Position numbers and translations under genes: made by a program
The notes under the pieces: generated by a model
What the model was told of the DNA's origin: nothing
The model's input: the letters and a program-made list of their open reading frames with translations, nothing else
The model's database searches: none
Source of the DNA: Kondoa malvinella
Taxonomy: Eukaryota > Basidiomycota > Agaricostilbomycetes > Agaricostilbales > Kondoaceae
Reading direction: 5' to 3'
DNA: 64,000 nt
NCBI GenBank assembly: GCA_039545315.1
Contig: BCIM01000007.1
Span: forward strand, 62,001 to 126,000
Part shown: piece by piece, positions 53,756 through 64,000 of the stretch
Layout of the letters: every line of letters starts with the position of its first letter
How positions within the stretch are numbered: the stretch's first letter is position 1

Positions 53756-54222
53756 ATGTCTGTAAGTGATTGCCTCCCGAACACGCTCGTACTCTGATCC
53801 TAGACAGACCGAAGAGCATATCAACCTCCGTGACGCATTATCTGATGACACTCTTTGGGCTTCTACAATGCCCTCGGAGAAGAAAGAGGACTACATTGAG
53901 ATGACCAGGAAGAGGTATGTCAGTCCTCTTCTGGCGATATTGGGTCTGAAAGTAGTCTAAGGATCGCTTCGATTGAACGGCTAGTGTACCTTCGCGTACT
54001 ATTACCATCTGATCGAACTGACTAGCTGTGCAGTGGGGCAACTCCAGAGGAACAAGCACGCTATGAAGAGGTTCTCGAAGCGCTGCATGAACAACTCGCC
54101 GCTTTCGAGGTAAGTCCACCTACGTGATACTGTGCTTCATCTCGGTTCCAATTGTTGGGTAGGGACCTCATTCGGAAGAAGACGTGAAGACGAGCATCCC
54201 GGGTCCGAAAGCAAGAGCTTGA
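53756..54222 (+). CDS. Small acidic protein, unknown
   Basis: The start ATG TCT is followed directly by GTAAGT. Later exons give TEEHINLRDALSDDTLWAS, KKEDYIEMTRK, GATPEEQARYEEVLEALHEQ and GPHSEEDVKTSIPGPKARA. The protein is about 85 residues, acidic and helical, with no cysteines. All junctions keep frame, which supports a real gene. Family not recognised. Confidence 0.5.
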
Positions 54223-54521
54223 TAAGTCGGGCGTGCGTTCCTGATTATGTCGACTGTAACTCCAGAATATTCCTTATATAGCTATCTACTTACGTACCAT
54301 CAATTTCGGCGCTACCGAGATGAGGAACACACGAGTTAAGAGCAAGGCAGAGGTCTCCAGTCTTTGCGCTTTATAGCCGCAAGAGTTGAGCGTATGCAAG
54401 TCAGAAAGAAAGATACGCAAGAACGAATGGAATAGCGAGAGAAGATAGAAAGTAGCGCCCTTAGCTGACTGATGGTCTTGAACTACCTGGTAATACAATG
54501 TTACAACACGACGAAAGAACA

Positions 54522-55365
54522 TCAGGCGACAGCGACGGCTTTGCCCTTGCCTTCCGGGTCTGCCTCGACAGGAGCAGGCGCAGGCGCAGGCGCAGCATTC
54601 TTCTTGCGCTTCTTCAGCATAGCTACAGCATTCATCAGTCAGTACAATGGTCGGCCGTAGAGGGAATGAGCTTACCAGCCTGAACGGCGCTTCTGACATT
54701 CCCGACAATCTCCTTTGACTCTTCCAGGTACTTGTCTTCCTGCGCTCCAGCTTTCCTCTTGACACCCACAATGACCTTTTCCTGCTCTACCAATTTCTCG
54801 CCCTCGGGTAAAGGTCTCGCACTGGTGCTCGCAACCATTTGACCATCGATCCGCTCAATCTCTTTGTTTAGGTTCTCGAGCTTTTCTTTCAGCTGCTTCT
54901 TACGCTCGAGTTCACGTCCGGGAGCTTCTTCCAAGTATTTCTTGAGGCGTTCAGCTTCTTTGACTGAGGACAAGCGACGACCATTCAGATCTCGGCAACT
55001 TTAGATAGCAATCAGTAGTGCGTATGATTGTGTAGGATAAGGACATACGAGTCGTTGTTCTCTTCGCCTTTTCGACCACTCATTCGACCACCGGCCGCAC
55101 GCAATTGACTACCAAAACCTCCCTTTCCACCGCATAGCCTTACACCGAGCCTCAATAATACAGGTCCGCCTTCATATATGGATGCTATGTCGCCCTCTGC
55201 GATAGCCAAAGGACGACCGGAGAATGTAGAAAGCGTTTGTTGCTGTTTTGGCACATAACTCGATAGCAGGTCTGGTAAAGAGGCGAGAGGCGTGCTTGGG
55301 TCTAGCGAGAGAGATAGCGTGCGCTGATGGCCGCTGAAGAGCGTTACTAGGACGGGAATAGACAT
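54522..55365 (-). CDS. SDE2: SDE2 splicing/genome-maintenance factor
   Basis: The ubiquitin-like N-terminus (MSIPVLVTLFSGHQRTLSLS) ends in LRLGVRLCGGKGGFGSQLR. The GGKGG site is where Sde2 is cleaved by deubiquitinases to release the active C-terminal part starting with Lys. The intron after NNDS leads to CRDLNGRRLSSVKEAERL and a charged coiled coil. The last exon has a PAPAPAPAPV repeat and ends GKAVAVA. In fission yeast, processed Sde2 joins the spliceosome to remove particular introns, and it also helps genome stability. All features match the family. Confidence 0.88.
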
Positions 55366-57254
55366 GTTTGATCGATTGGACGTCGTTGAGGGTCAAAAGG
55401 GCGCTATTTCGCATGCAAACATTTGAACGCAAGACGGACTGCGAACGCTACCTTGCTGCTCTCAGAATCTATGTGTGTATCCCTGGTTATCCCCTGGACG
55501 GCATGCGAGTGTTTCCAGCATCAGCAAATGATTGCGTCCAACCCTTCATCTTCATTCGCTTCTTCATCTCCCTCGGTATCCAACAAGGATGTGATTTTCT
55601 CATGGTGCTATCGGCCTCCTATACCTTTAAGATGATGTTGACATCGAGCTCTACTTGTGGTCAATCCAATGGTCCGCCAGCTGTTGAGCACACAAGGACA
55701 GATTAACAACTTGAGCAAGCCGCCGAGCCATCAATCACTGCTCTAGTGCCACGCTTTTGCGAGAAGAGCCGGAGAAAGACAAGCGTACTCTGGAGTGGCC
55801 TCTAGAGCGGAAAATGTAATTCGGCTGGCATCGAACAACTTGGGCGTCTTTGTAGAATATGATTCACAAAAGCAGTGTCCAGAGCTTTGGCTTAGGACGA
55901 GTTAGATGTAGATGTTAAAGCAGACCTGTCTGCCATGCAGTATCGGAACTGGGCGACGGGTCCAAAAGGCGAACGCGAAAGATGCACCGTAGAAGACAGA
56001 ATATTGGCGCAGTGACAAGCCCAAGACGGCGGGCAGAATTCGAGAAGCATAGCAATAATTGACGCTTCTCTGGCGGGGGCAGGCAGAGCAAAGAAAAGAA
56101 AAGTCGCATGCGAACTTGAAATCGCCGTGTTGATAACGAGACCCAGCGGGCATGGCAGAGAGACAATTGATACGCATGGCCTAGTAGACTGTGAAGATGG
56201 CCTCCTGTCGCCAAAACGTTGCAGGCTAGAGTCCGGATTCTGTCTTGTCCATCTTGTCTCTCGCTTGGCGATGTTCTAAGCAATCCTTGAGTCTTGCGCT
56301 ATCGTATTTCCTCGCAGCTTGCCTCCTGACGACCAGATTGCCTTCTGAAAGAGAGGACTAGAGCGATTCCCTTGACCTCAATATGTTTTTTTTCGCGTGA
56401 TCTCTGGTTGGCCGTGTACTAGCCTTCCTGGTTCAGACAGTCTTGCGCCATACAGCTGTAGTCTCGTTCTATTTGGCGTATACAGCAAGCTTCAGAGTCT
56501 CAGATCTGGTCGAACGGGAATAACTTGCGATCAAGACCTTTGCAACAGCTTTGTCGCTTTTCTGGCGCAATTTCAAAGGCTTTCGGTGTAGAGCGCCATA
56601 TCGAGCTTTGCATGCTGTGCCGCTGTATCAATGCAAGACAGCCTCATCTCTTCGTTCGCCCTTCCGCCAAAGTCCCAAGACAAAACATTGCATGCAGAAG
56701 TCAATCACAGCGCATTACTTATCTCTGCGTCGCGTGCACAAGGTCTAGCAAGACGAGCAGTCGATCAGACGATGCGTAGTAGACAAAAACCCTTTCGCCT
56801 TCCTTGGAAGCAGGATGTCCTGAATGTCACACCTCAAACCGCTGGCAATTGATAGCTCAATGCAAGAATAAGCAAGCTCTAATATGACTGATTGCTCGCT
56901 TTCGGTTGCTATGCACAAGCGACATTGAAGCATTGCTATCAGATCACATTGTTTGGCTTCGGCTTTCTGCTTCATCTTTCGCAGGCTCTATGATCAGGCT
57001 GTACCTTTATCGAGCTGCTATCGCTAGAACTATCATTCCCTGTGCGATCAAAGATCTAGATGGCCGAAGGCATCACGTGAATATGATAGAGAATAAGCAA
57101 AAATCGCTTTCCGAGCTGTCTTGGCAACTCCGTAATTTGTGCTGTTCCACTCTGGAGATGCGTGAACCTTTCTATCGACGGAGCAACTATTCTTTCGGGG
57201 CTCCATTTGCTCTTCTCCGAAAACTGTTTAGCATTCGAGCTACCAAGATTCTTG
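55366..57254. other. Large intergenic region, about 1.9 kb
   Basis: Only short frames without splice support or recognisable motifs on either strand. No tRNA-like box pair or repeat was noticed. It includes the SDE2 promoter and the transporter promoter. Confidence 0.45.
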
Positions 57255-59737
57255 ATGGCTACTTTCTACCAGACGAAAAGAGATGTCGCTCTCAATGACA
57301 GTGATGTCAATGAGAAGCAGCAAGTTCTCGAGTCTGAAAACACACAACGAGTTACCTTCACGCCAGAAGAGGAGAGGCAATTGGTTCGCAAACTAGACTG
57401 GCGTTTGCTTCCACTGTAAGTCATGTCGCGATCGGTACATACCTATGCTTATGTCAGTTGAAGCATGGCGGCTACTTACGGTCTGGCTTTCGTGAGATTT
57501 CGTTTGCCAGTGCATCTCGCAGAATTGACGGGTATTGCGCAGTACGACAAAGTCATGATGGGTCAAGGTCAGCTTTCATCACTTCTAGCTCTATTTGATA
57601 CTGATGCTCTGTACAGCTGTGCTCTTCGGTCTTCGCCAGGATCTAGATTTGGTCAATCCTGGCGTCCGCTATTCGTAACTAAGATCAGTCCAGCTGTCGC
57701 CGATTTGCTCATCTGGTACATAGGCTTGCAAACGCTATCTTCTATGCTGGTGAGCATGTTTGCGCCGTCTCTGTGTCAAATCTGATCCGCTTTGACCAGG
57801 TTATGTTTTGGGTTTGTCTTCAGGTCTGGTCGGCGTTCCAATGAGGCTCATTGTCTGAACAGGTTTGCCCTTGATTGGCCTCTGCACTCAGCGCTTTCCA
57901 CTCGGCAAGAGTTGTGGTGCCATCGTTTTCATTTGGGGTGTAAGTCCGAACAGACATTGCACACAATTCACCTGAGCACACGTATTTTCAGGTCATCTGC
58001 ATCCTAACAGTCGCATGTGTCAATTACCCCGGCATCATTGCGCAGAGATTCTTCCTCGGCTTCATCGAAGCGGGAATTGCTCCAACAGTCCGTTCTGGCT
58101 TTTATTCGAAAGTCTACGCTAAATACTGCTATAGTTCGTCGCGACTACAAGTCTGTATTACACAAAGCGTGAGCAAGCTTTGCGTGCGACTTGCTGGGTC
58201 GCTGCCGCACCAGCTACAAGTAAGTCTCGCACGGAACAAAGGGCGAAATAGCTGACTCGATGTAGACATGGTTTCTCCTATGATCAACTACGGTTTTGGT
58301 TCGATCAATGGCTCGTTGGCTGGCTGGCGAAATATGTATCTGTTCGCTGGTGCCTTGACCATCTCCTGGTCTTTCGTCGTCTGGTTCAAGATGCCCGATG
58401 ATATTCCTCGCGCAAAATTCTTGACCGAACGCGAAAAGGAAATCGCTCAAGAGCGCATCAGATTGAACAATGGAGGCAGTCGCGGGCATACTATCAAGTG
58501 GGATCAGGTGAAAGAAGCCTTTATGGACATCAACGTTTACGGTCTATTCTTGATGGCCGTAAGTCTTTCACTCTTGTGCAGAGGCATGTGCTGATGCGCT
58601 CGATCAGGTTGGAGCCTACTTCGCGTCCGGTGTCCTGCAAAGTTTTTCTTCTCTCATCATCAGAGACTTGGGCTACTCTACCATCGAGAACTTAGCTGTC
58701 CAGATCCCGAAAGGTACGAGCCTATCGGGCCGCTGGTGGTACTTATGCTGATTCCCATCTAGGCTTCGTTGGTGTGATGGTGAATGCTTACTTGCCCTCT
58801 TTCAGCTCTCGACTCACATGGTAGTCAGGCTAATCTGATTCCTGGCTACTTTGCTATGAAATATCCAGGCCTACGATTCTACATTTACACTGGTATGCCT
58901 CAAGCGTACTTTGAATTCGAGCTAACATGTTCTGGCAGTCGCTGTAACTATGGCGTTCGCTGGTTCAATCGCTCTACTGTTAGCACCACGTGTGCCGGGG
59001 CTTTTGGGTGCGATCTATGGTCTTCGTAAGCATTCAATCTGCTTCTGTGCCATGACTAACAAAACTTGTCAGACTTCTTGTACGCCTGCAGGCAGATGTG
59101 TTGTTTCTCCCCTTACATCTTGTGCTCTAGTGGTGCTGCAGCTGGTCAGACACACGTGCGTCTACCTGTATCCTATTGGGAAACTGCGCTGACTATACTG
59201 CAGGGTCTCAACTCTTCCAATATCGGCGGGTACACTAAACGCACTGTGGCTACCTGTTTCACTTTCATTGGTGAGTCCGGTCTGCATTGTTGCACGACCC
59301 AAGCTGATCATCTTCATAGGCTACGCGACTGCTCAGATCGCAGCACCTGTACGTGGTAAACCTCTAACGTTCAGCGCTGCCTCTGACATTCACTCCATGA
59401 CCAGCTTCTGTTCACTACCGATCAGGCTCCCGGCTACGTGAGTCTGCAGTCTCTGCGTAGCTCACTCAGTCGCTGAACTGCATGCTTTTAGACCCGAGGC
59501 TTCATCGCTACGATCAGCATAACTGGTGAGACGCCCCCTATGAACTATGAAACTCAAAGTACTCCCACTGACGTCTGGAAACTCTGCTTAGGCATGGGCA
59601 TTGTGTGGTCACAAATCCACAGATTCATTTTACGTCGACGCAACATCAAGCGCGATAGAGAAGGAGCCGCACAATTCGATCGCGGCTCGGAGGACATCTC
59701 AGACTTTGAAAACCGCGATTTCAGATATGCTTTGTGA
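57255..59737 (+). CDS. DAL5-type (anion:cation symporter) MFS transporter
   Basis: Start MATFYQTKRDVALNDSD, then FTPEEERQLVRKLDWRLLPL, the usual DAL5 opening. Exons carry LFGLRQDLDLVNPGVRYS, CGAIVFIWG, ACVNYPGIIAQRFFLGF (family motif RFFLGFIEAGIAP), WRNMYLFAGALTI and FLTEREKEIAQERI. Second-half helices include GIIGL-like GLNSSNIGGYTKRTVAT. The end is DISDFENRDFRYAL. Allantoate/nicotinate-type permeases of this family import carboxylates, vitamins or peptides; the substrate is unknown. About twelve short introns. Confidence 0.8.
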
Positions 59738-60034
59738 TCAAAGGCAAATCATCAGCTGGACTGAAAGCGGAAGTGATTGACTTCAATTGTACATCTGAAA
59801 TACATTCTTCCTTGTACTGTATTCCCTCGCTCCTCTGGCTGTTCTGGGAATCGCGCGCCCATCCGAACCCCGGTTGAGTAGGCGATAACTTGCTGCCTCG
59901 TGTGCTGCTTGTCAAGCTTGAACTCGGCTTAGTGCAGGCTACAACAGACTGATCTGAAGGTCTCCGCGCTGCGTAGCAGCGGCTGCATGGCGATACTACG
60001 TTAAGCGAACGGATGTCCATCAAGTTCATGAAGA

Positions 60035-60870
60035 CTAGACAAGCGACTTTTTCAAGCAAGCCTCAGTAGGGCCTATCCTCGTCAGTACTCTGCTAGACTC
60101 TCTCTTCTGATTTGCCTCGAAGCGTTCTTTCAATTCAAGACCGAAGATGTCAATAGCAGGATATTTCATGTTAATCATGCAGTGTCCGGTCATACGTATT
60201 ACAAAAAAAGAGTACACCAAAGCTTTTGACCCGATGTACCTACCTCTCAAAAGATTTGAGTTTGGTGAGGCTGATAAATCGTTCAATCGTCGGTCAACAC
60301 CGATATGGGGCAGTTGAGACTTACAGCTCGTTTTCTGCAGCTCTAAGCACCTCTACGGCGTCATCGACCTTGTCCAGTTCCTTTAGTGTTTCAACTGTAT
60401 CGACTCTGTTGTAGGTCAGGCAATGATACGCCAGACGCTTGCGTAGAGAACACACCGCGTACGGAGTTTTTTGACAACAGCGTCCTTCTCTCTCTGTTTG
60501 ACTTTGCGTTCGTCCTTGACACATTGTAGTTCGCTTGCTACGGCTTGTCGCTTCTGTTGATCGATGATAGACACTATTGGTGACGTTATGTAAATACACT
60601 TTAGCGAATTTTCATGGACTCAGACCTACAGGCTGGATGCTTCAAATCAGAGGAACATCAGTATGTGCTCATAAGCGTGAAGGTAATGATCAGGCCTACT
60701 TTGGAAGGTGACTAGAGATACATACAACTCATCAAGTCAGATGGTTTATCGAGATCGATGGAAAGACAGACTGTTGGCTGCCCTTTGGCTGCTACACCAA
60801 CGACGCTGCCGCTGCTCGACGAGTTAGGCAAGGAAGGTGTCCTTTCGTCGTATGGCCCGTAAACTCCCAT
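60035..60870 (-). CDS. Coiled-coil protein, unknown
   Basis: Start at 60870 (MGVYGPYDERTPSLPNS), then LSIDLDKPSDLMS. After an intron comes a helical, highly charged exon (IDQQKRQAVASELQ, VKDERKVKQREKDAVVKKLR), then VDTVETLKELDKVDDAVEVL and RAAENEL. The 3' exons are less certain; a frame with IDIFGLELKERFEANQKRES continues to about 60035. A kinetochore-type coiled coil is possible but I could not match a family, so no function is assigned. Confidence 0.45.
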
Positions 60871-62208
60871 GCGAGATTCCTTTTTGTATTGCGAAGTGGT
60901 CAGTAAGAGGTTTGATTTCCTGTGCTATACACATGACAACGCACATTCATCTTCGGCTCTACAGAGAGACAAAGGAGGTAGGCGACCGAAAGTGAGAGCG
61001 AATTGAAGTCATCAAAGACATTCGCAGCATTTATGCGCAGTGAGGCGGACCGTGCAGGGGCGGGCTTGTGCTGTTCACGTATCGCTACTCCCATCGGCGT
61101 CATTTCATCATGAAGTCAAAAGAACAACAGCCGCCGAAGTGCTAGAGGAATACTGCGCTGGTAGCATTGGTGAGGTCTGGAGCGCCTTTTGTTATTGTTT
61201 TGTTTCCATCGCGTCATCAACAATCACGTGATCTATCTGGGGATTGCGGCTTGTCGGATTAGCATTCAAGGCATACGCAGTTGCTACATAAGATGTACGC
61301 GGATGCGTGTCTGCAAAAGGTCCAACGGACACCCGAAAGCCGTATCTAAGCTTTACCGCTGACAGTGAAGTCCCAGCTATGACAACTCGTCAGTCCAGCT
61401 TCTACAGACAGACGAGGAACATACCGATGATCTAATGTGCCCTTGGCAGTAGATTCCACAGATCCAGATAATCTAAAGCAGATTGCTCTGAAGCAGGATC
61501 TAGTGACTGGATCCCTTTGCCAGCTTCTAGCACGACGGGCAAAGGAGGTGTCAAGTTACAAAACTTGACCGGCTGTCAAGTTCTGCACGGTCCGGAGATA
61601 AGCCAAACCGGTAAATACTTCATCCGGTCGGATTTGTAATGCCATTCTGTGCAAATGCTTGTTTAAACGGCTTATGCGCTACTACTACATATGCGATTCG
61701 TATGAAGAGCTTATCTTGACAAGAACAAACAGACAAACTTCTACTGCATGCCAGATGAAGGCAAGCGTTCTTTCCGTCCAGTAAGGAACTTCCAGATTGG
61801 TCACCTGCACGCAGTCTTACGGCACACATTACGCTGTTCCGGCCCAATCAACGTGGGCTCGGCACAGTCTTCTCTGTCAGGTATATGGTTATGTTGTCTT
61901 TTGAACGTTGCTTTGTCTGCTTAGTGCTTAACCTTTCTTTGGTCCCGCTGCTTCATTCTCAGCAGCATTCGTCCTCCTTGCAGTGGTGTGCAGATCTGCA
62001 AAGTGCGACACCTGCTAAGTGATCAAACATGAAAAACAGGCGCTGAAGCATTTTGAGCTGTGTATTTGAAGATCGCTCAACATGCAGTAAACTCATGTCT
62101 TGCTTCATACAACGATATCTGCTAGGCGCGCACGATACATGTATGATAATCCAATCCAACGCTGAAGCTACAACACCCATACCTGTGGGCTTAGGTTACA
62201 TTGCGCCC
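60871..62208. other. Intergenic, possible unresolved small gene
   Basis: About 1.3 kb. A minus-strand frame around 61370-61560 shows plausible 46-nt splicing and an ending DFTVSGKA, but the start and family are unclear. No gene is called. Confidence 0.35.
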
Positions 62209-63052
62209 CTAATGAATGTTCGTACTGCAAGACAAATAGTCAGCACTGTAAACATACATACAGGCATGCCACTTACCAATCTTCGTCCACATCGTGGAAG
62301 GATTCACCATCACTCAAAGTCATAAGGGATTCGCCATCTAAGGTTCAATCACGTAGTCAGCACTGATAGGATAGACACCATCAGACTGATTCGCATACCG
62401 CTTGTGTCAATCCGAGAAATGGATCCAGTGCGTCGGTAATCCGCACGACGGTGTGCGTGTTGAACGGCCGGACCTTCGTATGGCGGAGGCGCAACAGCGA
62501 GATTGTCGCTGCCTAAGTTCAAGCGACGCACAGCTCCATCCAGTGCAGTCACTTCATCATCAAGCAGACCTTGAGAAAGAGCTTCGCGTTCGAGCAAAGC
62601 TTGATATGGCCACAATTGGTGACTGATGCTAGTCGCCGGATCGTTTTGCCTGCGAGTTTCGTATTCGACGTATGCACCGATGAGGCGGACCCAATGTGCT
62701 TTGCCCATTTCCCTCTTGGCAATGGAGGGACTGGCTTGTCGAAGATCGCGGAACTTCTTGGCTGGATCTTTTGATCTTGCAGTTGGATGTTCATTGATGA
62801 CCATTTGCTGGTCTATACAAGTATCAGAGACACATTTGGTAGACTGCCATGCTCCACGGTACTTACTATTGGGCGGATGCGAAGTTGGCCTATCGGCATT
62901 GAGAATGACGAATGCTGTGATTGATGCTGTTGATCAGTGGTAGCATACACTGGGTCCAAGCGTTGCGACTCACTTGTATAACGAAAAGCAGCTTTATCGC
63001 CTACTTGCTCGCGCCATTGTTGATAACCATGCTGATGCACTTCAGCGGTCAT
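62209..63052 (-). CDS. Unrecognised protein
   Basis: Start MTAEVHQHGYQQWREQVGDK. Introns with GTGAGT and GTAAGT donors join AFRYT to SITAFVILNADRP and then NQQMVINEHPTARSKDP. The middle reads REMGKAHWVRLIGAYVEYET and LLEREALSQGLLDDEVTALD; a Pro/Tyr motif APPPYEG follows. The last exons have DGESLMTLSDGESFHDVDED and end TNIH. All junctions keep frame. About 230 residues, no membrane segment, family not recognised. Confidence 0.5.
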
Positions 63053-63572
63053 CAGAGCTTGGATATTGCGTTGATGCTTCGGAACGTCTTACTACTCCAA
63101 GGGCCATGATCAGGGCCGATAAACGGTGCAGGCCCAAAGAAAGGGAAGCGCATTGTGCGGGAAATTCGAACAATCAGAAGGGACGGAAGAGGCTGTTTGA
63201 GCAAGCAGTACTACTTCGAAAAAAGAGTTTGGGCGCATTCAGAGGCTCGAGCATAGAGGTTCGTGTTTGGTCCAAACGCAAATGGATCAATTATCTTGAT
63301 CGAGAAATGGTGTTGCCATACTCGATGCGCGGGTAAAAGGAGTCTTGCCATATGAACAAACAGTCGCGGACAGTCTCACTCAATGGCAGGCTTATCCGGA
63401 CACAACCAAACAACTTCTCTTTTGTTTGCCATGATGCTTGCCGGCTTCTGCGACTACGGCTCTAGCTTTTTGTTCGCTTTGACCTTCTGCTCTTCTGAGC
63501 ACTGGCGTTTTCTTGTTTGGTTTTTACGAACGTTGTACTCCGTCAAGTTGCATCCTGCATTGTAAAGCAAAG
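63053..63572. promoter_or_regulatory. Divergent promoter region
   Basis: Between the starts of two unrecognised genes. A 60-codon hydrophobic frame at 63383 has no other support. Confidence 0.35.
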
Positions 63573-64000
63573 ATGGCAACCTTACTGCCTCTGGAGACTC
63601 TTGACGAGTTTGCAAAGCGCATAACCGAAGCTGTGAGTCCTTTCGGGATCTTGTGCTTCATAAGATGCCCATACTGATCCCAAATCACCTAGGCGGCGAC
63701 TAGATCGCGCCTGGAGATGAGTCAAATGCAAGGCCAATTCACAAGGGCCATGGACTTCAAAGATAAGGAAATCATTCGCCTTCGTGGAAGTCAATCACCA
63801 TCTGCGAACCGAGCGGCCTCGCACTACAAGAATGGCTCAAATGCTGAACTTCTCATCGACAACTCGTCATCAGCACGGCTCTCTGCTCCAACAGCTCAAT
63901 CATTCATTGGATATGCAACTGCTTCGGACCTTACCGATCCATCACCTGCAACCGGCCCGTTATCAACTTCATCAATCTTGCCTCCGTCGCAAGTCGGTTC
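63573..64000 (+). CDS. Coiled-coil N-terminus, 3' partial
   Basis: Start MATLLPLETLDEFAKRITEA, then an intron (GTGAGT...CTAG) and ATRSRLEMSQMQGQFTRAMD. A helical, charged region is followed by a Ser/Pro/Thr-rich stretch that continues off the window. The frame is open to 64000. No family recognised from this part. Confidence 0.5.

Noticed and set aside
55915..56283. Minus-strand open frame of 122 codons
   Set aside because: No splice partner, motif or sensible composition.
63383..63565. 60-codon hydrophobic plus-strand frame
   Set aside because: Isolated in a divergent promoter, no homology or start context.

Overview
The window is nuclear DNA of a filamentous or dimorphic fungus, almost certainly a basidiomycete. 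Genes are dense and lie on both strands. Nearly every gene is cut by GT-AG introns of about 37-60 nt, many with a CTGAC/CTAAC-like branch site. Eukaryotic housekeeping genes are present (CDC48, RPL19, citrate synthase, TRM5, SAS10/UTP3, SDE2, ARV1), together with a basidiomycete-type seven-helix membrane protein and a Mig1/CreA repressor. The species cannot be named from the sequence. All spliced models below were built by hand from reading frames, splice signals and family similarity.

Layout. 1-1600: 3' part of a nuclear-looking coiled-coil protein. 1900-6130: a minus-strand cluster of three paralogous small secreted four-cysteine proteins (A, B, C), with one unrelated secreted candidate and a possible relic between them. 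6.6-10 kb: TRM5 and a 7TM protein. 10.8-15 kb: a MYND-finger protein and an MFS transporter, separated by a decayed copy of the TRM5 5' end. 15-22 kb: citrate synthase, ARV1, a peroxisomal-type acyl-CoA thioesterase whose coding end overlaps that of ARV1, and a DEAH helicase. 22.3-27.7 kb: a ferric reductase-like protein and a CUE-like/Tudor-like protein. 27.9-35.4 kb: SAS10/UTP3, two tandem small membrane proteins with a broken copy of the CDC48 3' end between them, and the Mig1/CreA gene. 36-47.4 kb: a mitochondrial-type protein, a frameshifted GNAT acetyltransferase, an F-box/LRR-like protein, a DUF1647-like glycosyltransferase candidate, an ADF-H plus PH protein, RPL19 and a second MYND protein. 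47.7-55.4 kb: CDC48, an HExxH protein, an ankyrin protein, a small acidic protein and SDE2. 57.2-64 kb: a DAL5-type transporter and three unrecognised genes, the last running off the window.

There is no operon or biosynthetic cluster. The most unusual material is the secreted-protein cluster (effector-like by structure only), the CDC48 and TRM5 fragments copied elsewhere in the window, the ARV1/thioesterase overlap that contains the peroxisomal targeting signal, and the inferred splicing of CDC48 (7-nt microexon, GC-AG intron) and RPL19 (intron inside the start codon, GC-AG intron).
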